A stretch of 42,284 bases of DNA from Staphylococcus equorum (GCF_029531845.1 NZ_JAMBPV010000016.1:1-42284); one strand, 5' to 3'. Shown: positions 30,671 through 39,803, counted from the first letter of the stretch. The notes: a model not told the origin generated them from the sequence alone. Translations and numbers: made by a program.

Positions 30671-31615
30671 ATGAAATTATTCACAATAGGAGATTCAATG
30701 ATTGCAATGAATCCAAAAAATAAAGGGCCATTAAGATTTAATCATACATTTGAAAGGACAATTGGTGGCGCAGAATTAAACGTAGCAATCGGTGCTAGTA
30801 GGCTCGGACTTGATACTACATTTTATTCTAAAGTAGGTAAGGATGAATTTGGTCAACATATTATTAATGTGTTAAGAGGAGAAGGCATTGATACTGAAAT
30901 AATTGAACAAGTCAAAGAGAAATCGACTTCAGTATATTTTAAACAAATTAATGCAGATGGAAGTGGCGCATCATTTTATTACAGAGATGCAACACCTATT
31001 AAGGATATTACTCAAGAAGATATTGAAAGTGTGAACTTTGAAGATTTCGATTACTTCCATGTTAGTGGCGTGTTTGTGGCATTACTACATCATAAAATTG
31101 ATTTAATTAAAACTTTAGTGAAAAAAGCAAGGGAAAATGATGTCAAAATCAGCTTAGATCCCAACATCAGACTTAAAACATGGGATGAAGAAACAGCAAG
31201 CACTTTTTTAGGTGAGTTATTACCTTATGTGGACATCTTGCTAACAAGTGATGACGAACTTGAAGTTTTAAAAATTGCAACACCATTTAAAGACATAAAA
31301 TCTTTATTAGACGAATATCAGATGGAGGAAATCATTGTAAAACGTGGTCATTTATCTACACAGTATGTAAGTAAAGATAAACAATTTGATAAAGAAGTAT
31401 TTAAAGTCAATCCAATAGATACAGTAGGCGCAGGTGATGGATTTGCGAGTGGATATTTATATGCGATGAGTAGAGGTTATGATGCTAAAAAAAGAGTGAC
31501 TTTTGCAAACGCTGTAGGTGGTATGGTGACAGAAGTTTTGGGAGATAATGAAGGGTTGCCATATTTAGAACAAGTAGAAAAATTTTTAAATGAGGAAAAA
31601 CTAATCTTGAGATAA
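30671..31615 (+). CDS. kdgK: 2-keto-3-deoxygluconate kinase
   Basis: PfkB-family sugar kinase, 314 residues from the ATG at 30671 (an in-frame GTG at 30662 is in the ribosome-site zone). The N-terminal PfkB motif is GGAELNVAIGASRLG (about 33-47) and the C-terminal one is DTVGAGDGFASGYLYA with the catalytic Asp (about 249-264). SVYFKQINADG and YYRDATP are features of KdgK. It phosphorylates KDG to KDPG for Eda. Ten bases separate it from eda. Confidence 0.92.
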   Translation: MKLFTIGDSMIAMNPKNKGPLRFNHTFERTIGGAELNVAIGASRLGLDTTFYSKVGKDEFGQHIINVLRGEGIDTEIIEQVKEKSTSVYFKQINADGSGASFYYRDATPIKDITQEDIESVNFEDFDYFHVSGVFVALLHHKIDLIKTLVKKARENDVKISLDPNIRLKTWDEETASTFLGELLPYVDILLTSDDELEVLKIATPFKDIKSLLDEYQMEEIIVKRGHLSTQYVSKDKQFDKEVFKVNPIDTVGAGDGFASGYLYAMSRGYDAKKRVTFANAVGGMVTEVLGDNEGLPYLEQVEKFLNEEKLILR

Positions 31616-31630
31616 AAGAAGGGTGAAAAA

Positions 31631-32647
31631 ATGAAAGCAGCTAGAGTAATAGGTGAAAATGAAATTATTATAGAAGAAATAGAACAACCTGTACCAGATG
31701 AAAAAAGAAACATATTAGTTAAAACAAAAAAAGTTGGCATATGTGGTTCGGACAGACATATTTTACATGGCACTAATCCTCTAGCAACAATACCAAGAAT
31801 AGTTGGTCATGAAGTAGTAGGTATAGTAGAAGAAATTTATGGAGAATCTGAATTACAAGTAGGAGAGCATGTAGTTGTTGAACCTATAACACCGTGTGGT
31901 GAGTGCTATGCATGTAAACAAAACAGACCGAATGTATGTCGAAACTTAATAGTATTTGGCGTTCATGAAGATGGAGGAATGAGAGAGTTTTTTACAGCTA
32001 GTGAAAACAAGTTACATAAAGTGCATCACGATGTTGCTTTTGAAAAAAGCGTTTTAATTGAGCCTTTAACTATAGGCGCCCAAGCGACTAGTCGAGGAGA
32101 TTTAAAAGATGGAGATACAGTACTTATACAAGGTGCAGGACCAATAGGTTTATGTATTTTGAAATATGCAAAGTTGAATGATGTAACTGTATTTATTTCT
32201 GATTTAGATCAGTCAAGATTAGATTACGCTAAAGAACAAGGTGCTGATGTAGCTATAAATGTAAAAGACTTAGACCTAGTCGAAGAAATTCATAAACTAA
32301 CAGACGGGGAAGGAGTTAATGTATCAATTGATGCGGTTTGTATGCCTAAAACATTTGAGTTAAGTATTAATGTTGCGTCGGCTGCAGGTAGAGTTGTCGT
32401 TTTAGGATTTGATGAAAAACCAGCAAATATAATCCAAATGCCAATTACTAAAAATGAATTAACAATTGTGGGTTCAAGATTACAAACTTATAAATTTAAA
32501 GATGTAATTGAAAATATGGAAAATCATAAATTTGATGATTTTGATTTAGTTACACACCAATATGATTTGAATCAAGTGAAAGAAGCATTTCAATTTATAG
32601 ATGAACATCCTGAAAAAGTAAAAAAAGCAATTATTAATTTCAATTAA
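31631..32647 (+). CDS. Zinc alcohol dehydrogenase, RspB-like (predicted L-gulonate 5-dehydrogenase)
   Basis: 338-residue medium-chain dehydrogenase. Catalytic zinc: Cys in VGICGSDRHI and GHE in IVGHEVVG; structural zinc cysteines CGECYACKQNRPNVC (about 94-108); NAD site QGAGPIGLC (about 170-178). HGTNPLATIPRIVGHE and VFGVHEDGG follow the RspB pattern. RspB-like enzymes in several bacteria are L-gulonate 5-dehydrogenases giving D-fructuronate. Here that product would enter UxuB. The operon has no uronate isomerase, which makes this entry point the more meaningful. Assignment to L-gulonate is from family similarity by eye. Confidence 0.75.
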   Translation: MKAARVIGENEIIIEEIEQPVPDEKRNILVKTKKVGICGSDRHILHGTNPLATIPRIVGHEVVGIVEEIYGESELQVGEHVVVEPITPCGECYACKQNRPNVCRNLIVFGVHEDGGMREFFTASENKLHKVHHDVAFEKSVLIEPLTIGAQATSRGDLKDGDTVLIQGAGPIGLCILKYAKLNDVTVFISDLDQSRLDYAKEQGADVAINVKDLDLVEEIHKLTDGEGVNVSIDAVCMPKTFELSINVASAAGRVVVLGFDEKPANIIQMPITKNELTIVGSRLQTYKFKDVIENMENHKFDDFDLVTHQYDLNQVKEAFQFIDEHPEKVKKAIINFN

Positions 32648-32665
32648 ACAGAGGAGATGAAGACA

Positions 32666-33748
32666 ATGGAAATGACTTTTCGTTGGTATGGAAGAAATAA
32701 CGATACGATTTCATTAGAAGATATTAAACAAATACCGAATACAACAGGTATAGTTTGGGCGTTGCATGAGAAGCCAGTTGGTGCTGTATGGGAGAAAAAA
32801 GAAATTAAAGAAGAAGTTGAATATATAGAATCACATGGATTTAACGCAAAAGTCGTAGAAAGCGTTAATGTTCACGAATCAATCAAATTAGGTAATAGTG
32901 AATGTGATGAACTCATAGAGAATTATAAACAAACTATAGAAAATTTAGCTGAATACGGTGTAGAAGTAATTTGTTATAACTTCATGCCTATATTTGATTG
33001 GACAAGAACAGAGATGTTTCACCCTCTTGAAGATGGTTCAACAGCTTTATATTTTGATTATGAAAAAGTAAAAAGTTTAGACCCGAAAGAATTAATTGAA
33101 ACAGTAGCAAGTTCAAGCAATAATTTGACGATGCCAGGTTGGGAGAAAGAAAAGCTCGATCAAATTTCGGAATTAATTGAATCTTACAAAAGCGTTGATG
33201 AAGAAAAGCTTTGGGAGAATTTTAGTTACTTTATAAATGCTATTATACCAACCGCTGAACGTTACGGCATAAAAATGGCAATACACCCAGATGACCCACC
33301 ATATTCTATATTTAATTTACCTCGTATCATTACAGGTGCGAAAAGTTACGAAAGAATGTTTGAAATCAATGACAGTCCTAATAATGCAATTACTTTATGT
33401 ACTGGTTCAATGGGTGCGTCTAAGAAAAATGATATGGCTAAAATAGCAAAAAAATATCATAAGCATGCACCATTTATGCATATTAGAAATGTTCATATTT
33501 CAGATGATGGTAGTTTCGTTGAGAAATCTCATTATACAGAAGATGGGGATATAGATATCAAGCAAATTATGAAGCATTTATCAGATGTTGATTATAAAGG
33601 ATATGTTCGGCCAGACCATGGGAGACACTTATGGGAAGAAGAATGTCGCCCAGGATACGGTTTATATGATCGAGCATTAGGTATTATGTATCTTAATGGT
33701 CTTTGGGATGCATATCAACTTGAAAAAGAAGGTGAAAAACATGTTTAG
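32666..33748 (+). CDS. uxuA: Mannonate dehydratase
   Basis: Converts D-mannonate to 2-keto-3-deoxygluconate; 360 residues. The start at 32666 is preferred because GAGGAG is 9 bases upstream and the family begins M-x-MTFRWYG; the ATG at 32657 overlaps that site. Typical parts: FRWYGRNNDTISL, GIVWALH, NLAEYGVEVICYNFMPIFDWTRT, MAIHPDDPPYSIFNLPRI (metal histidine), LCTGSMG, HIRNVHI and RPDHGRH (metal histidine). Its end overlaps uxuB by 8 bases. Confidence 0.95.
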   Translation: MEMTFRWYGRNNDTISLEDIKQIPNTTGIVWALHEKPVGAVWEKKEIKEEVEYIESHGFNAKVVESVNVHESIKLGNSECDELIENYKQTIENLAEYGVEVICYNFMPIFDWTRTEMFHPLEDGSTALYFDYEKVKSLDPKELIETVASSSNNLTMPGWEKEKLDQISELIESYKSVDEEKLWENFSYFINAIIPTAERYGIKMAIHPDDPPYSIFNLPRIITGAKSYERMFEINDSPNNAITLCTGSMGASKKNDMAKIAKKYHKHAPFMHIRNVHISDDGSFVEKSHYTEDGDIDIKQIMKHLSDVDYKGYVRPDHGRHLWEEECRPGYGLYDRALGIMYLNGLWDAYQLEKEGEKHV

Positions 33749-34574
33749 TAAACACGAAAATTTAAAAGGTAAAGTAATTGTGATTACAGGTGGAAGTGGA
33801 GTGCTTTGTCGCACAATAGCAAAAGCTTTAGCAAAGCAAAACATGAGAATTGCAATTGTGAACCGTACATTTGAAAAAGGTGCAAAAATTGTTAAAGAAA
33901 TTGAAGAAGAGGGCGGCACATCAAGTAATTATTCAGCTGATGTCACAAATGAAGAAGAGTTAAAAAAAGCAAAAGATGCAATTTTAGCTGATTACGGACA
34001 AATTGATTATTTAATAAATGGAGCAGGTGGAAATCATCCAGACGCTATAACTGATGGCGAAGCATATGATTCAAATGATAAGAATAACTTTTTCAACTTA
34101 GAAAAAAGTGGTTTTGAACAAGTATTTAGCAATAATTTTATAGGTGCATTTGTTGCATCTAAAGTATTTGGAGAAGAATTATTAAAGTCAGAAAACGCAG
34201 GCATAATTAATTTTTCATCAATGAGTGCCTATTCTCCAATGACTAAAGTTCCAGCATATAGTGCTGCTAAAGCTGCTATCAATAATTTTACACAATGGTT
34301 AGCAGTTTACTTTGCAGAAGAAGATATTCGAGTTAACGCAATAGCACCAGGATTTTTCTTAACAGAACAAAATAAAGACTTACTTTTAAATGAAGATGGA
34401 AGTTTAACTGAGCGTTCAAATAAAATTATAAGTCAAACCCCACTAGCCGAATTCGGAGAACCAGAAGCACTAATTGGTACAACATTATGGTTATTAGATA
34501 AAGAATATTCTTCTTTTGTAAATGGCATAACGGTACCTGTTGATGGAGGATTTATGGCTTATTCTGGTGTTTAA
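33741..34574 (+). CDS. uxuB: Fructuronate reductase / D-mannonate oxidoreductase (SDR type)
   Basis: Reduces D-fructuronate to D-mannonate with NADH. 277 residues from the ATG at 33741 (MFSKHENLKGKVIVITGG); the upstream open frame is inside uxuA. SDR core: GGSGVLCRTIAKAL (about 17-30), NGAGGNHPDAI (about 92-102), Ser in INFSSMSAYSP and YSAAK. Gram-positive uxuB products (as YjmF of Bacillus subtilis) are SDRs of this kind, with the same NGAGGNHP segment. Translationally coupled to uxuA. Confidence 0.9.
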   Translation: MFSKHENLKGKVIVITGGSGVLCRTIAKALAKQNMRIAIVNRTFEKGAKIVKEIEEEGGTSSNYSADVTNEEELKKAKDAILADYGQIDYLINGAGGNHPDAITDGEAYDSNDKNNFFNLEKSGFEQVFSNNFIGAFVASKVFGEELLKSENAGIINFSSMSAYSPMTKVPAYSAAKAAINNFTQWLAVYFAEEDIRVNAIAPGFFLTEQNKDLLLNEDGSLTERSNKIISQTPLAEFGEPEALIGTTLWLLDKEYSSFVNGITVPVDGGFMAYSGV

Positions 34575-34591
34575 TTAAGGGGGATGGAAAC

Positions 34592-35839
34592 ATGGGGAAA
34601 ATAAACAAAGATGGAAAAATAATTTTAATATTTCTTTTTCTAGCAGGCGTGATTAATTATCTAGATAGATCTGCTCTTTCAGTAGCAGCACCGTTTATAC
34701 AATCTGATTTAAATTTAACACCAGGTCAAATGGGAATAATTTTTAGTAGTTTTTCTATAGGGTATGCAATTTTTAACTTTGTTGGAGGGATAGCTTCAGA
34801 TAAATTTGGGGCAAAAATAACATTATTTGTCGCAATGATAGTTTGGTCATTATTTAGCGGAGCAATTGTCCTAGTTGTTGGATTCGCTAGTTTATTTATA
34901 GTGAGAATTCTCTTTGGTATGGGAGAAGGCCCACTAAGCACCACTATAAATAAAATGGTCAATAACTGGTACCCACCTTCTAAAAGAGCTACTGCAGTTG
35001 GTTTAGCTAACAGTGGTACGCCATTAGGTGGCGCAATTTCTGGACCAATAGTAGGTTTTATAGCATTGCATTTAGGATGGAGAGTTTCTTTCGTTGCCAT
35101 CATGATCATTGGTATTATTTGGGCAATTTCTTGGTGGTTTGTCGCAAAAGAAAAACCTGATCAAATAGAAGAAACAACAATAGATAAAAAAGCAGAAATA
35201 GCACCAATAGCAACATTTAAACTAGGATTTTATTTAAAAAATCCTACCGTACTTTTTACGGCCTTTGCATTTTTCGCATATAACTATATTTTGTTCTTCT
35301 TCCTAACTTGGTTCCCAAGTTATTTAGTAGATGCTAGAAATTTAAGTGTAGAAAACATGAGTTTAATCACTGTAATACCGTGGATACTTGGTTTCTTAGG
35401 TTTAGCGTTAAGTGGTATTGTGTCAGATTTTGTTTACCGACATACTGTTCAAAAAGGAGTTTTATTCTCAAGAAAAGTTGTCCTTGTAGTCTGTTTGTTT
35501 ATTTCTGCGATTTGTATAGGTGTATCAGGAATTGTTACAACTACAGCTGGAGCAGTTACTTTAGTTGCTTTATCAGTATTATTCTTGTATTTAACTGGCG
35601 CAATATATTGGGCAATTGTGCAAGATGTAGTAGATAGCAACAATGTAGGTTCAGTTGGTGGTTTTATGCATTTATTAGCTAATACAGCAGGTATTATTGG
35701 TCCTACTGTAACAGGATATATTATACAAACTACTGGAACTTATACAGCAGCATTTTTATTGGCAGGAGGGTTGGCAGTAGTAGCTTCAATAGCAGTCATT
35801 TTCTTTGTTAAACCAATAGCAAAAACTGAAGAGGTATAA
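34592..35839 (+). CDS. MFS permease of the anion:cation symporter family (ExuT/LgoT-like)
   Basis: 415 residues, 12 membrane segments with a central cytosolic loop near 190-215. The family signature is NYLDRSALSVAAPFI near the N-terminus, followed by GIASDKFGAK (MFS motif A), RILFGMGEGP and NSGTPLGGAISGP. Relatives import hexuronates, hexonates (L-galactonate, D-glucarate) and similar sugar acids with protons. With the downstream enzymes it should take up L-gulonate and/or L-galactonate; hexuronates cannot be excluded. RBS AAGGGGG. Confidence 0.88.
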   Translation: MGKINKDGKIILIFLFLAGVINYLDRSALSVAAPFIQSDLNLTPGQMGIIFSSFSIGYAIFNFVGGIASDKFGAKITLFVAMIVWSLFSGAIVLVVGFASLFIVRILFGMGEGPLSTTINKMVNNWYPPSKRATAVGLANSGTPLGGAISGPIVGFIALHLGWRVSFVAIMIIGIIWAISWWFVAKEKPDQIEETTIDKKAEIAPIATFKLGFYLKNPTVLFTAFAFFAYNYILFFFLTWFPSYLVDARNLSVENMSLITVIPWILGFLGLALSGIVSDFVYRHTVQKGVLFSRKVVLVVCLFISAICIGVSGIVTTTAGAVTLVALSVLFLYLTGAIYWAIVQDVVDSNNVGSVGGFMHLLANTAGIIGPTVTGYIIQTTGTYTAAFLLAGGLAVVASIAVIFFVKPIAKTEEV

Positions 35840-35864
35840 GCATATTTTAAAAGGGGGAAATTTA

Positions 35865-37364
35865 ATGGAGAGCTTAATAGAAATAATTGAACCATTGAAA
35901 AATAAAAAAGTACCAACTTCAAACGACATTAAAATATATAAAAAATCCTTACTCAGCTATGAAGAAACACATTTAATCATGGTTAAGTATGATAATAGTA
36001 AATATATATTAGCTGTAGGAGAGAGTGATTTATTTAATAATTTAGCAGGTGAATTAATTAGAGATGAAGCAAAATTATGTGATTTAAGTCATGAAAACAG
36101 ATTAGTTTTAAATCATTATTTTGAGTTCACAAAACCTCAAGCTTTTGGTAGGGGTGAAACTACTATTGGTCTAGGGGATAGACTAGGGTTAGCAACTCCA
36201 GGCCACGTAATGGCAATGAGTAGAACTGATGCGAAACCTATTTTTGCACAACAAAGTATAAGAGAACTAGATTTAACAGATCGTTCAATGGAAGATGTTA
36301 TAGATAAAGCAGCATTTGGAGTCATACAAGAAGGCTATGATGGTGGTTATGGAGCAGATGGAGATCATTTGAAGAAAGAAAAAGATATTGAACATGAGTT
36401 AAAATTAGGAATTTCTATGCTTACTTTGGATTGTTCGGATTATATAAGAAATGATATAAACTTAGACGATGAATCCGATATTGAAAGTGCATATAATAAA
36501 TTAAACAAAGATACTAGAATATATTATGAAAATAAATATCTCGGACAAACTTTCAAAGTTAATGATGAATTTCTTGATTTTAGAAAATCAGATCTTATGA
36601 AAGTTGTAGTTGTTTATTCTAAAGCTTTAGATTATATGGTTCATATTTATAAAACTTATATTAAAACGTTAGATAAAGATATTGATTTTGAAATTTCTAT
36701 TGATGAAACTAAAACGATTACATCACCTTTTGATCATTTCTTTGTTGCACAAGAATTATATGATCAAAGGATAGAAGTGACAAGCTTAGCACCAAGATTT
36801 TGTGGAGAATTTCAAAAAGGCATTGATTATATAGGTGATATAAAGCAATTTGAAAAAGATTTGAAAATTCATGCCTTAATTGCTGATTACTTTAAATACA
36901 AGTTAAGTATACATTCTGGAAGCGATAAATTTTCAGTATTTCCTTTAATAAGTGAAAAAACTAATGGCCTCTTCCATCTTAAAACTGCAGGAACTAATTG
37001 GTTAGAAGCCTTAAGGTTAATATCAATATATAACCCTGTATTATATAAAGAACTACATGAATATTCTTTAAAATATTTTCCTGAAACTCAAAAATATTAT
37101 CACATAACCCCTGATGTTGATAATATTACGCCTATAAATGATATGGAAAAAACAAAATATCAAGATTATTTAGAAGATGATAATGCTCGACAAGTTTTAC
37201 ATGTTTCTTATGGATTATTATTAACTGCTAAAAATGAAAAAGGAGAATATCTATTTAAAAAAGATATATACGATATGTTAGAAAAATATGAAGAAGAATA
37301 TTATCAATTGTTAAATAAACATATCGGTTACCATCTAGAATTATTAAATATAATTTCTAAATAA
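35865..37364 (+). CDS. uxaE: D-tagaturonate/D-fructuronate 4-epimerase UxaE
   Basis: 499 residues. UxaE, first described in Thermotoga, interconverts tagaturonate and fructuronate and replaces the UxaB/UxaA branch. Family segments: IGLGDRLGLATPGHVMA (about 100-116), FAQQSIREL, GVIQEGYDGGYGADGDHLK (about 155-173, metal site), MLTLDCSDYI, VTSLAPRFCGEFQKGIDY and LHKTAG-type SIHSGSDKFSVFP (about 346-358). RBS AAGGGGG. It lets L-galactonate-derived tagaturonate join the UxuB/UxuA route, and its presence with no uxaA/uxaB explains how both epimers share one pathway. Confidence 0.85.
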   Translation: MESLIEIIEPLKNKKVPTSNDIKIYKKSLLSYEETHLIMVKYDNSKYILAVGESDLFNNLAGELIRDEAKLCDLSHENRLVLNHYFEFTKPQAFGRGETTIGLGDRLGLATPGHVMAMSRTDAKPIFAQQSIRELDLTDRSMEDVIDKAAFGVIQEGYDGGYGADGDHLKKEKDIEHELKLGISMLTLDCSDYIRNDINLDDESDIESAYNKLNKDTRIYYENKYLGQTFKVNDEFLDFRKSDLMKVVVVYSKALDYMVHIYKTYIKTLDKDIDFEISIDETKTITSPFDHFFVAQELYDQRIEVTSLAPRFCGEFQKGIDYIGDIKQFEKDLKIHALIADYFKYKLSIHSGSDKFSVFPLISEKTNGLFHLKTAGTNWLEALRLISIYNPVLYKELHEYSLKYFPETQKYYHITPDVDNITPINDMEKTKYQDYLEDDNARQVLHVSYGLLLTAKNEKGEYLFKKDIYDMLEKYEEEYYQLLNKHIGYHLELLNIISK

Positions 37365-37385
37365 TATAGAAAGAAAGTGTATATT

Positions 37386-38390
37386 ATGAAATCAATAATT
37401 TGTGAAAAACCAGGCAATATGGTGATTAAAAGTGAACAATTAAATAAAAAAGTCTCAGATGATCATGTTCTTATTAAGATAAAATATATTGGGGTATGCG
37501 GAACAGATATTCATGCATATGGAGGGAATCAACCTTTCTTTGAATATCCAAGAATTTTGGGGCATGAATTGTCAGGAGAAGTAGAAAAAACAGGTAAATT
37601 AGTTGAGGATTTTCAATATGGAGATAAAGTTACAATTATTCCATACGTATCTTGTGGACATTGTTTATCATGTTTAAATGACAAAACTAATTGCTGTGAA
37701 AATATAGAAGTAATTGGAGTGCACAAAGATGGAGGTATGACAGAATATCTATCTGTACCATACTCAAATGTTATTAAAATAAATGATTTGCCGCTAAAAA
37801 TGGGTGCTATGATCGAACCCTTAAGTATTGGTGCTCATGGGGTCAGAAGAGCGAGTATTCAACAAGATGAAACGGTGTTAGTAGTTGGAGCAGGACCTAT
37901 AGGATTGGGTGTGGCAAGATTCTCTAAGCTACTCGGAGCAAAAGTTATTGTTGCAGATTTAAGTGAAGAAAGATTAAAATTTTGTCAAGAATGGTCTGAA
38001 TGTGATGAAATAATTAAATCAAATGAAAATATCATCGAAGATATTAAAGAAATAAATGACAATAAATTACCAACGGTAGTGTTGGATGCTACAGGCAATA
38101 AGAATTCAATGGAACAAGCATTCAATTATGTAAATCACGGAGGTAGAATTGTATACGTAGGGTTAGTAAAAGATAATATTCAGTTCGTAGATTCTGATTT
38201 ACACGCAAAAGAAATTACTTTAATGGCAAGTAGAAACGCTACATTAACAGATTTTGATTTTGTTATAAATCAAATCAAAGAAGGTAAAATACAGGAGAGT
38301 TATTTTACTAAGAGACTTGAATTTGATAAAGTACCAAATTTCTTTGAACAAGGTGTATTTAAAACGAACAAAACAGTTATAGAAATATAG
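37386..38390 (+). CDS. lgoD: L-galactonate 5-dehydrogenase (LgoD/YjjN-like)
   Basis: 334 residues from the ATG at 37386 (an upstream GTG at 37377 is in frame but poorly placed). Zinc dehydrogenase with GVCGTDIHAYGGNQPFFEYPR split around residues 37-57, GHELSGEV, structural cysteines CGHCLSCLNDKTNCC, VIGVHKDGGMTEYLSVP, NAD site VGAGPIGLG and GRIVYVGLVKDNIQF. GGNQPFF.YPR, TNCCE and VIGVH.DGG agree closely with Escherichia coli LgoD as I remember it, which oxidises L-galactonate to D-tagaturonate. Last gene of the operon; no terminator until 38553. Confidence 0.8.
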   Translation: MKSIICEKPGNMVIKSEQLNKKVSDDHVLIKIKYIGVCGTDIHAYGGNQPFFEYPRILGHELSGEVEKTGKLVEDFQYGDKVTIIPYVSCGHCLSCLNDKTNCCENIEVIGVHKDGGMTEYLSVPYSNVIKINDLPLKMGAMIEPLSIGAHGVRRASIQQDETVLVVGAGPIGLGVARFSKLLGAKVIVADLSEERLKFCQEWSECDEIIKSNENIIEDIKEINDNKLPTVVLDATGNKNSMEQAFNYVNHGGRIVYVGLVKDNIQFVDSDLHAKEITLMASRNATLTDFDFVINQIKEGKIQESYFTKRLEFDKVPNFFEQGVFKTNKTVIEI

Positions 38391-38456
38391 AATTAGAAAA
38401 TAACCCTATTATAATCGCTATTTTATGTAACTTATAAACTTCCACTATTTTGTAAA

Positions 38457-38545
38457 GTGCAGACGCCGAGGGATGGTATGTGAGATGGTGCAGCTCGATC
38501 CATACTCTAGGTGAGCATGCACATGAAAAATCGTAAGATTGATTT
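38457..38545. other. GC-rich unexplained island downstream of the operon
   Basis: The stretch GCAGACGCCGAGGGATGG through GTGAGATGGTGCAGCTCG, CCATACTCTAGG and TGAGCATGC is far richer in G+C than the surrounding intergenic DNA and contains no open frame. It has weak internal complementarity (GTATG/CATAC, GCATGC). It could be a structured RNA or the leftover of a mobile element; I cannot decide. Confidence 0.35.
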
Positions 38546-38552
38546 TAAATAG

Positions 38553-38594
38553 AAAACCTCACTCCTTTAAACATTCAAAGGAGTGAGGTTTTGA
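38553..38594. terminator. Terminator after the sugar-acid operon
   Basis: Perfect arms AAAACCTCACTCCTTT / AAAGGAGTGAGGTTTT around an 8-base loop. Confidence 0.88.
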
Positions 38595-38625
38595 GTTTGA
38601 TAAAGTGTATTTATGTCCCAGATTC

Positions 38626-38686
38626 TTATTAAGACGAAATTTGATTTTGAAACGATTGAGACACATACATATTATGTATGTGTCTT
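38626..38686 (+). repeat. Dispersed terminator-type repeat, copy 3 (reference copy)
   Basis: TTATTAAGACGAAATTTGAT then TTTGAAACGATTGAG, followed by a perfect hairpin GACACATACAT / ATGTATGTGTC (38660-38683) and T residues. Five copies with the same order (TTAAGAC, TTTGATTTTGAAA, hairpin ending in GTCTCTTT or GTGTCTTT) occur at 824, 1154, 38626, 39886 and 41187, all on the plus strand and all intergenic, on either side of the urease genes. Confidence 0.75.
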
Positions 38687-38810
38687 TATTATTATTTGTA
38701 GATAAACTGACCGACAAAAATGTTTTGAAAAGTATACTATTTAAGCCGTTTGCTGTCCATTCGTTGTCAGTTTGTTCAAAAGTTGGTTTTCTTCTAGGCA
38801 TTCATAAATT

Positions 38811-39803
38811 TTATTTATATTCTTTGTGTTTGTCTTCTTCGCCTCCACTTATTTGACTCTTATATTTATCTCTAGTCGGCATCCAATCAGATTTTAAAGC
38901 ATCTTCATAAAATATTTGAGTTAAACCATGTTTATCTATTCTATTATATTCTAGTGCTTTTTCTATAGTATCTTCCTTACCTTCTATTATTTTTTGTATG
39001 TAGTTAGAATCTATAAGTAGAGGACGTCCCAAGGCAATCAAAGGAACATCTTGGTTTAAAACTTCTACTGCTTGATCTGGACTATACATTGAACCAACAC
39101 CAATTAAGGGCATCTCTAAAGGAATCCATTTTCGAAGCAATTCTAACTTGTTTTGTCCTTTAAAATTGCCTTCTTTTACATTCGAAGTAACATGCATTGT
39201 AGAGGCATGAAGGTAATCTAAATCTGTCTTAATTATTTTTTGCAATAATTTGTAAGTATCCTCCATTTTTATGCCACCACGTTCTGGTTCCTCTGGAGAA
39301 AATCTATAACCAACAATAAACGCCTTATTTTCTTCGCTTTTAACTTTTAGGACTTCTTTAATAATTTTTAAAATTTCGTCATGTTCTAGCGACTTAGGCT
39401 GGCTGTAACCCTCTCGTTGAATATTACTCGGTCCTAAAGGCTGTTTATTAGGTAATAGTTCAGAATATCCTAAACCACCAGCGTGTTGCAATTGAAGTAT
39501 TGCTTTAGCATCATGCTTTTTCATAACTGCTGCTTGTTTTTTTAAACCATCTATAAATTTATCTTCTGCTATGGATGCTTGATTAGCAACTGCTATACCA
39601 TTAAAAGATGTATAAACTGCTGCTGTGATAGCCATTCCGACATCTTTAGACTTATTTTCGATATAGATAAGTTCCTCTTCTGAAATTGATCCATCTTCGT
39701 TTGAAGATAGATGGGTTAAGGGCGCTAAAACAAAACGATTTTTTAATTCTATATATTCTGTTAACTGAAATGCTTGAAATAATGGTTCATATTTTCTTTT
39801 CAT
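38811..39803 (-). CDS. NADH:flavin oxidoreductase (old yellow enzyme) with internal deletion
   Basis: 330 residues; staphylococcal homologues are about 375. N-terminal TIM-barrel part is intact (KNRFVLAPLTHLSS, LQLQHAGG with the FMN-site residues) and so is the C-terminal part (VGYRFSPEEPERGG, GVGSMYSPDQA, ALGRPLLID). But after about residue 150 the frame jumps from HDEILKIIKE directly to VLKVKSEENKAF. The expected segment of roughly 45-50 residues with GFDGVEIHGANGYL and the FFSP...R...GGS region, which lines the active site, is missing. The gene is still open, so it is an in-frame deletion; activity is doubtful. RBS AAGGAG. Confidence 0.82.
   Translation of the reverse strand: MKRKYEPLFQAFQLTEYIELKNRFVLAPLTHLSSNEDGSISEEELIYIENKSKDVGMAITAAVYTSFNGIAVANQASIAEDKFIDGLKKQAAVMKKHDAKAILQLQHAGGLGYSELLPNKQPLGPSNIQREGYSQPKSLEHDEILKIIKEVLKVKSEENKAFIVGYRFSPEEPERGGIKMEDTYKLLQKIIKTDLDYLHASTMHVTSNVKEGNFKGQNKLELLRKWIPLEMPLIGVGSMYSPDQAVEVLNQDVPLIALGRPLLIDSNYIQKIIEGKEDTIEKALEYNRIDKHGLTQIFYEDALKSDWMPTRDKYKSQISGGEEDKHKEYK

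Noticed and set aside
29112..38390. Standard glucuronate/galacturonate (hexuronate) operon
   Set aside because: Uronate isomerase uxaC, altronate genes uxaA/uxaB and polysaccharide-degrading enzymes are absent, while two hexonate-type dehydrogenases are present. A chromosomal uxaC could still rescue this reading.
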